From: Actinomycetota bacterium
GTDB lineage: Bacteria; Actinomycetota; Acidimicrobiia; Acidimicrobiales; Ilumatobacteraceae
Direction: 5' to 3'
Length of the DNA stretch: 64,000 bases
Assembly (NCBI GenBank): GCA_030645495.1
Contig: JAUSLV010000006.1
Location: 124,001 to 188,000, forward strand
Part shown: in pieces, positions 60,602 through 64,000 of the stretch
Position numbering within the stretch: position 1 is the stretch's first letter
How the letters are laid out: each line of letters opens with the position of its first letter
Notes under the pieces: model-generated
Told to the model about the DNA's origin: nothing
What the model saw: the letters and a program-made list of their open reading frames with translations, nothing else
Database searches by the model: none
Translations under genes and position numbers: made by a program

Positions 60602-61516
60602 TCAGGCGATGACCGCCTCGGCCACCCACTCGAGCGTCTCGATCGAGGCGTCGGGGTCGTCGCCGCAAATGTTGAAGCACTGCCAGTCGACGCCCATCGC
60701 CTCGAGGCGGCCGATCTCGTCGCGCAGCTCCTCGGCGCTGCGCGCCTTGCGGATGTCCATCAGGCCCCAGTTGCCGTTGACGATGATCTCCAACGTGGCG
60801 AAGTCGCGGCCCACCCGGTCGCACTCGACGCGCACGTCGTCGATACGGCGTGCCATCGCGTCGAGGTCGGGGATCGGCTTGGTCTTCAACGTGGGCGTGC
60901 GCTCGGGGCCGATCACCATGCCCATCCAGCCCTGGCAATGCTGCACCGCGTAGCGCAGGCCCCAGTCGGTGTTGCCGTGCAGGTACAGCGGCGGGTGCGG
61001 CGTCTGCAGCGAGGAGGGCACGGCGCGTACACCGCGGGCGGAGAACTGGCGGCCCTCGAACGTCACGTCCTGGCCGGCCCACACCTGGCGGGCGACCTCC
61101 AACGCCTCCTCGAAGTCCTGCCGCTTGAACGATGGGTCGGTACCCAATGCGAAGTACTCGCTCTTCAGGTATCCGGTACCAAGGCCGAGCGTCACCCGAC
61201 CCGCGCTGAGGTGATCGAGCGTGGCCACCGCGTGGGCCATCAGGAACGGGTTGCGGTAGTTCGGCATCAGCACGAACGACATCAGCCGCACCCGCTCGGT
61301 GACCGCAGCGCAGAAGGCCAGCGACGTGAACAGGTCGGCCACACCCTCTCCCCCGCTGTCGACCCAGCGGTTCGACGGCGCCGGGTGGTCGGTGAACGCG
61401 ATCGCGTCGTAGCCCACGCGCTCGGCCGTCTGGGCGAAGCGCCTCACCTCGGTAGGAGTGATGATCGCCGGTGTCCAGCGGCTGTCGCCGATGCCGTGCT
61501 GCACGCCGAATTTCAT
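60602..61516 (-). CDS. LLM-class (F420-dependent type) oxidoreductase
   Basis: A 304-residue luciferase-like protein: AIAFTDHPAPSNRW, LMSFVLMPNYRNPFLMAHAVATLDHLS, GRVTLGLGTGYLKSEYFALG and a C-terminal QCFNICGDDPD. It is a close structural match to 15859-16758. GGAGGG precedes the ATG. Divergent from the SnoaL-like gene with a 30-base gap and no operator copy. Confidence 0.92.
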   Translation of the reverse strand: MKFGVQHGIGDSRWTPAIITPTEVRRFAQTAERVGYDAIAFTDHPAPSNRWVDSGGEGVADLFTSLAFCAAVTERVRLMSFVLMPNYRNPFLMAHAVATLDHLSAGRVTLGLGTGYLKSEYFALGTDPSFKRQDFEEALEVARQVWAGQDVTFEGRQFSARGVRAVPSSLQTPHPPLYLHGNTDWGLRYAVQHCQGWMGMVIGPERTPTLKTKPIPDLDAMARRIDDVRVECDRVGRDFATLEIIVNGNWGLMDIRKARSAEELRDEIGRLEAMGVDWQCFNICGDDPDASIETLEWVAEAVIA

Positions 61517-61546
61517 TGGTAACCCTCCGAGGTTGGATGATGTGAC

Positions 61547-61930
61547 ATGACGTTGTCGAATGAACAGAAGCTGCAGATCGCCGAGGCGTACATCGCTGCG
61601 AGCCGCACCAACGACCCGGCCGCGCTCACCGCGGTGTGCCGCGAGGACGGCGTCACGTGGCACAACTTCGACGAGGTGGAGGTGGGCCCGGGCCACTCCG
61701 CGAAGGCGATGGGGTGGATCCACCGCACCGTGCCCGACATCACCTGGACCACGCTGGCACTGACCGCCACCACGGACGGCTTCGTGTGGCAGTCGTTGCT
61801 GTCGGGTGCCGCGCCCGGTGGCCCGCTGCACTGCCACTCGTGCATCGTCGCGACGCTCGACGGCGACGGCAAGATCGCCCGCATCGCGGAGTACCTCGAC
61901 ACCGCGCAGACCGCGCCGCTGCGCGGCTGA
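61547..61930 (+). CDS. SnoaL-like (NTF2-fold) protein
   Basis: A 127-residue single-domain protein of the SnoaL/NTF2 cone fold: LQIAEAYIAASRTNDPAALTAVC, GWIHRTVPDITWTT and a C-terminal DGDGKIARIAEYLDT. Members include polyketide cyclases, ketosteroid-isomerase-like enzymes and limonene-epoxide-hydrolase-like enzymes. A general-acid pair cannot be assigned with confidence. Short divergent promoter with the LLM gene. Confidence 0.8.
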   Translation: MTLSNEQKLQIAEAYIAASRTNDPAALTAVCREDGVTWHNFDEVEVGPGHSAKAMGWIHRTVPDITWTTLALTATTDGFVWQSLLSGAAPGGPLHCHSCIVATLDGDGKIARIAEYLDTAQTAPLRG

Positions 61931-61940
61931 CGCACCAGCC

Positions 61941-62441
61941 TCACAGCCGCACCGCGAGCTTGTCGATCAACTCGACCACGTGGCGGGCAGCAGCCACGAA
62001 GGCCTCCACCTCGCCACCACCAGGGTCGGCCACTTCCTCCCACGGCTCCAGGTTGCGACGCGCCAGATCGAGCGCACCCAACCGCTCGTGCAACGCGGCC
62101 TCGCTGGGCGTGAGGCGCTCGGCCAGGAAGCCCAACGTGGCCGTGCGTTCTGCCACGTGCGGGTACTGGCGGCGCACCCATTCCACGTGCTCGGGCGCGA
62201 GCCCGATCACCACATCCGCCTGATCGAGGTGCAGGCGCGTGGCCTGCTTGCTCTTGTGGCGAGGGAACGGCAACGCATGAGCGGACAGCGCGGCGCGGGT
62301 GCGCCAGCTGATCGGCATGCCGTCGACCGTGAGCGTGCCCGCCGTCTCGATGTGCAGGTCGGGTCGCTTCTCGCCCAACGCCACGCCGGCCATCACCGAG
62401 CGCGCGGCGTTGCCCGTGCACAGGAACAACACCGTCGTCAC
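61941..62441 (-). CDS. Low-molecular-weight phosphotyrosine phosphatase-like protein
   Basis: A 166-residue protein with the signature loop LCTGNAARSVMA (C-x5-R-S) at the N-terminus, the nucleophile Cys and Arg in place. The usual C-terminal DP acid motif may be VADPGGGE. It could be a protein phosphatase or an ArsC-type enzyme; no arsenic genes are near. GAGGAG six bases upstream supports the GTG start rather than an earlier GTG. It follows the quinone oxidoreductase in one unit. Confidence 0.86.
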   Translation of the reverse strand: MTTVLFLCTGNAARSVMAGVALGEKRPDLHIETAGTLTVDGMPISWRTRAALSAHALPFPRHKSKQATRLHLDQADVVIGLAPEHVEWVRRQYPHVAERTATLGFLAERLTPSEAALHERLGALDLARRNLEPWEEVADPGGGEVEAFVAAARHVVELIDKLAVRL

Positions 62442-62466
62442 ACGCAACTCCTCACGACAGGCCACC

Positions 62467-63438
62467 TCACGCGGTGATCAGCACCTTGCCGGTGGCCTTG
62501 CGGTCGGCCACGAAACGCAGTGCGGCACCGGCCTGTTCGAGCGGGTACTCGGCGGAGATGTGCGGGGCGATCTTGCCGGCGGCGAGCAGCTCGAGCAGCT
62601 CGCGCTCATCGCGGGCCGCCGCCTCCGGGGCGTAATGGGCGAACGTGCGGATCTCGAAACCCTTGATGATCGGGCCCTTCAGCAGCACCAGGTTCAACGG
62701 GATGCGCGGAATCTCACCCGATGCGAAGCCCACCGTCACGAACCTGCCGCCCCACTTGGTGGCCCGCAACGCGCGCTCGGCCAGCGGGCCACCCACCGGG
62801 TCGATGATCACGTCGGCGCCGTCGGGCGCCACCTCGCGGATGCCGTCGCGCAGGTCGGTGGTGGTGTACTCGATCGTGTGCGCGGCGCCGCGCTCGCGAC
62901 ACAGCGCCAGCTTCTCCGCGCTGGAGGCCCCGGCGATCACCACCGCCCCCAATGCGACCGCGAGTTCCACCGCGGCCAGGCCGACGCCGCCGGCCGCCCC
63001 GAGCACGACCACCTTGTCGCCCGGCTGCACCTCGGCCACCGAGCGCAGCGCGTGGTACGCCGTGGCGTGGGCCACCCAGAAGCCAGCGGCCGCATTCAGC
63101 GACACGCCATCGGGCACCTTGCGCACGGCCTCGGCCGGCGCGGTGACGTACTCGGCGAAGCCGCCGGCCATGGTGCTGCCGAACACCCGCTCGCCGACGG
63201 CGAAGCCCTGCACGCCTTCGCCGACTTCGGTGACGACACCGGCGAACTCGCTGCCGGGTGTGAACGGCAGTGGCATCGACACCTGGTACTGGTTCGCGCA
63301 GATCAACACGTCGGGGAAGTTCACCGCCGCGGCGGCGACCTGCACCTGCAGCTGCCCGGCCTTCGCAGCCCGCAGCGGCACGTCGCACACCACCAACGCC
63401 TCGGGCGGCCCGTACTCCTCACACACCACTGCGCGCAT
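62467..63438 (-). CDS. Zinc-free MDR-family NADPH:quinone/enoyl reductase
   Basis: A 323-residue medium-chain reductase like quinone oxidoreductase: VNFPDVLICANQYQ, PGSEFAGVV (no zinc ligands), Rossmann motif VLGAAGGVGLAAVELA and DVIIDPVGGP. Family members reduce quinones or activated double bonds with NADPH. The ATG lies 69 bases from the start of the divergent crotonase, with operator copy 12 in the gap. Confidence 0.93.
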   Translation of the reverse strand: MRAVVCEEYGPPEALVVCDVPLRAAKAGQLQVQVAAAAVNFPDVLICANQYQVSMPLPFTPGSEFAGVVTEVGEGVQGFAVGERVFGSTMAGGFAEYVTAPAEAVRKVPDGVSLNAAAGFWVAHATAYHALRSVAEVQPGDKVVVLGAAGGVGLAAVELAVALGAVVIAGASSAEKLALCRERGAAHTIEYTTTDLRDGIREVAPDGADVIIDPVGGPLAERALRATKWGGRFVTVGFASGEIPRIPLNLVLLKGPIIKGFEIRTFAHYAPEAAARDERELLELLAAGKIAPHISAEYPLEQAGAALRFVADRKATGKVLITA

Positions 63439-63501
63439 CAGCGTTCCCCGTGTCGTTCCCCGTCGTGGGTCGTGAGCCGACCCGCGCAGCTGCCAACATA
63501 G

Positions 63502-63517
63502 TTGACGATGACGTCAA
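63502..63517. promoter_or_regulatory. Operator-like palindrome, copy 12
   Basis: TTGACGATGACGTCAA, perfect TTGAC/GTCAA arms. The ATG of the crotonase at 63508 lies inside the palindrome, so the message must be leaderless or the start lies further in. Confidence 0.75.
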
Positions 63518-64000
63518 CCGACTCGCCCACTGTCCTGTCCGAACTCGACGAGCACGGTGTGCTGTTGCTCACGCTCAACCGTCCCGAGCGCAACAACGGG
63601 TGGACGATCGAGATGGAGGAGGCCTACTTCGGCGCCCTCATCGCCGCGGCCAACGACCCGACCGTCAGGGTGATCGTGGTCACCGGCGCGGGCAGGGCGT
63701 TCTGCCCGGGCCTCGACATGATCGCCCTCGCCGAATCTGCCGCCACCGGCAAGCGCATCGGCAGTCGCCGCTACCCGATGGACCTCGCCCGCCGCGTGCA
63801 CAAGCCGATCATCGCCGCGATCAACGGCGCTGCCGCCGGCATCGGGTTCATCCAGGCCTGCTGCGCCGACATCCGCTTCGCCGCCAGCACCGCCAAGTTC
63901 ACCAGTTCGTTCGCCCGCCGCGGCCTGCCCGCGGAGCACGGCATCACGTGGGTGGTCGAGCGCATCGTGGGTTACGCGAACGCGGCCGACCTGATGCTGT
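63508..64000 (+). CDS. Enoyl-CoA hydratase/isomerase family protein (3' end missing)
   Basis: The open frame runs off the right edge after about 164 codons. It begins MTSTDSPTVLSELDEHG and has LTLNRPERNNGWT, the oxyanion segment AFCPGLDMIA and INGAAAGIGFIQACCADIRFA, then SSFARRGLPAEHGITWVVE, all typical of crotonases. The start ATG overlaps operator copy 12, which would make binding block initiation directly. Divergent from the quinone oxidoreductase. Confidence 0.9.
   Translation, partial: MTSTDSPTVLSELDEHGVLLLTLNRPERNNGWTIEMEEAYFGALIAAANDPTVRVIVVTGAGRAFCPGLDMIALAESAATGKRIGSRRYPMDLARRVHKPIIAAINGAAAGIGFIQACCADIRFAASTAKFTSSFARRGLPAEHGITWVVERIVGYANAADLML

Noticed and set aside
2691-63517. TTGAC palindromes as simple -35 promoter boxes
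   Set aside because: The right arm GTCAA is conserved and symmetric, and several sites overlap or nearly touch the start codon, leaving no room for a -10 box downstream. A -35 function on one arm at some sites is still possible.
1-64000. CRISPR arrays, tRNA or rRNA genes, prophage genes
   Set aside because: No regularly spaced repeats, cloverleaf-like sequences with conserved TTCGANTC arms, or phage structural genes were noticed on reading both strands; small RNA genes could still be missed without a covariance search.

Overview
The window is about 64 kb of very GC-rich, densely packed DNA in which nearly all space is coding. Genes often overlap by 1-4 bases (ATGA, GTGA), GTG starts are common, and several starts look leaderless. 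Together with five LLM-class (F420-type) oxidoreductases and a mycofactocin-type SDR, this points to an actinobacterium. An Acidimicrobiia (Ilumatobacter-like) or mycobacteria-like lineage is my inference only; no rRNA or marker gene is present to settle it.

Functionally this is a CoA-thioester catabolic island. It holds three acyl-CoA ligases, eight acyl-CoA dehydrogenase subunits (two of them short partner subunits), four crotonase or MaoC-type hydratases, one extra partial crotonase at the right edge, ten SDRs, three thiolase-fold proteins, two DUF35 modules, an acetyl-CoA hydrolase/transferase, two thioesterases and two metal-dependent amidohydrolase-family proteins. The gene mix resembles actinobacterial degradation of steroid-, terpenoid- or branched/cyclic acyl chains. 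The substrate cannot be read from sequence.

Layout. 0-12.4 kb: short divergent transcription units (aldehyde dehydrogenase, SDRs, a kinase-like gene, an Ltp2-like retro-aldolase with its DUF35 partner and a MaoC protein, a CoA-transferase, a Zn alcohol dehydrogenase). 12.4-35.2 kb: mostly plus-strand operons running from ligase through dehydrogenases, hydroxyacyl-CoA dehydrogenase and thiolase, with one TetR regulator at 23.1 kb, then an amidohydrolase operon and an HMG-CoA-synthase-fold/DUF35 plus thiolase pair. 35.2-37.2 kb: a non-coding stretch with an IS110-family transposase. 37.2-58 kb: a second block with ligase/dehydrogenase pairs, a secreted beta-propeller-like protein, a GlpA-like/FAD/DUF1667 redox operon, and a GGDEF-EAL protein. 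58-64 kb: two LLM enzymes, a second amidohydrolase, a small phosphatase, a quinone oxidoreductase and a crotonase that runs off the end.

Regulation is the most striking signal. A 16-bp palindrome, TTGACRNNNNYGTCAR, occurs at twelve promoter regions between 2.7 and 32.8 kb and again at 59.0 and 63.5 kb, including just upstream of the TetR gene. It is absent from the 35-58 kb block. That block instead carries a different 16-bp motif (AAAYAGGWTACTMTTT) at both of its divergent ligase/dehydrogenase promoters. The window therefore seems to hold two regulons. A second non-coding curiosity is a repeat family in the gaps between convergent genes at 35.3-37.1 and 60.3-60.6 kb: inverted copies of a ~21-26-bp motif around a 38-40-bp palindrome, one copy apparently interrupted by the IS110 element.
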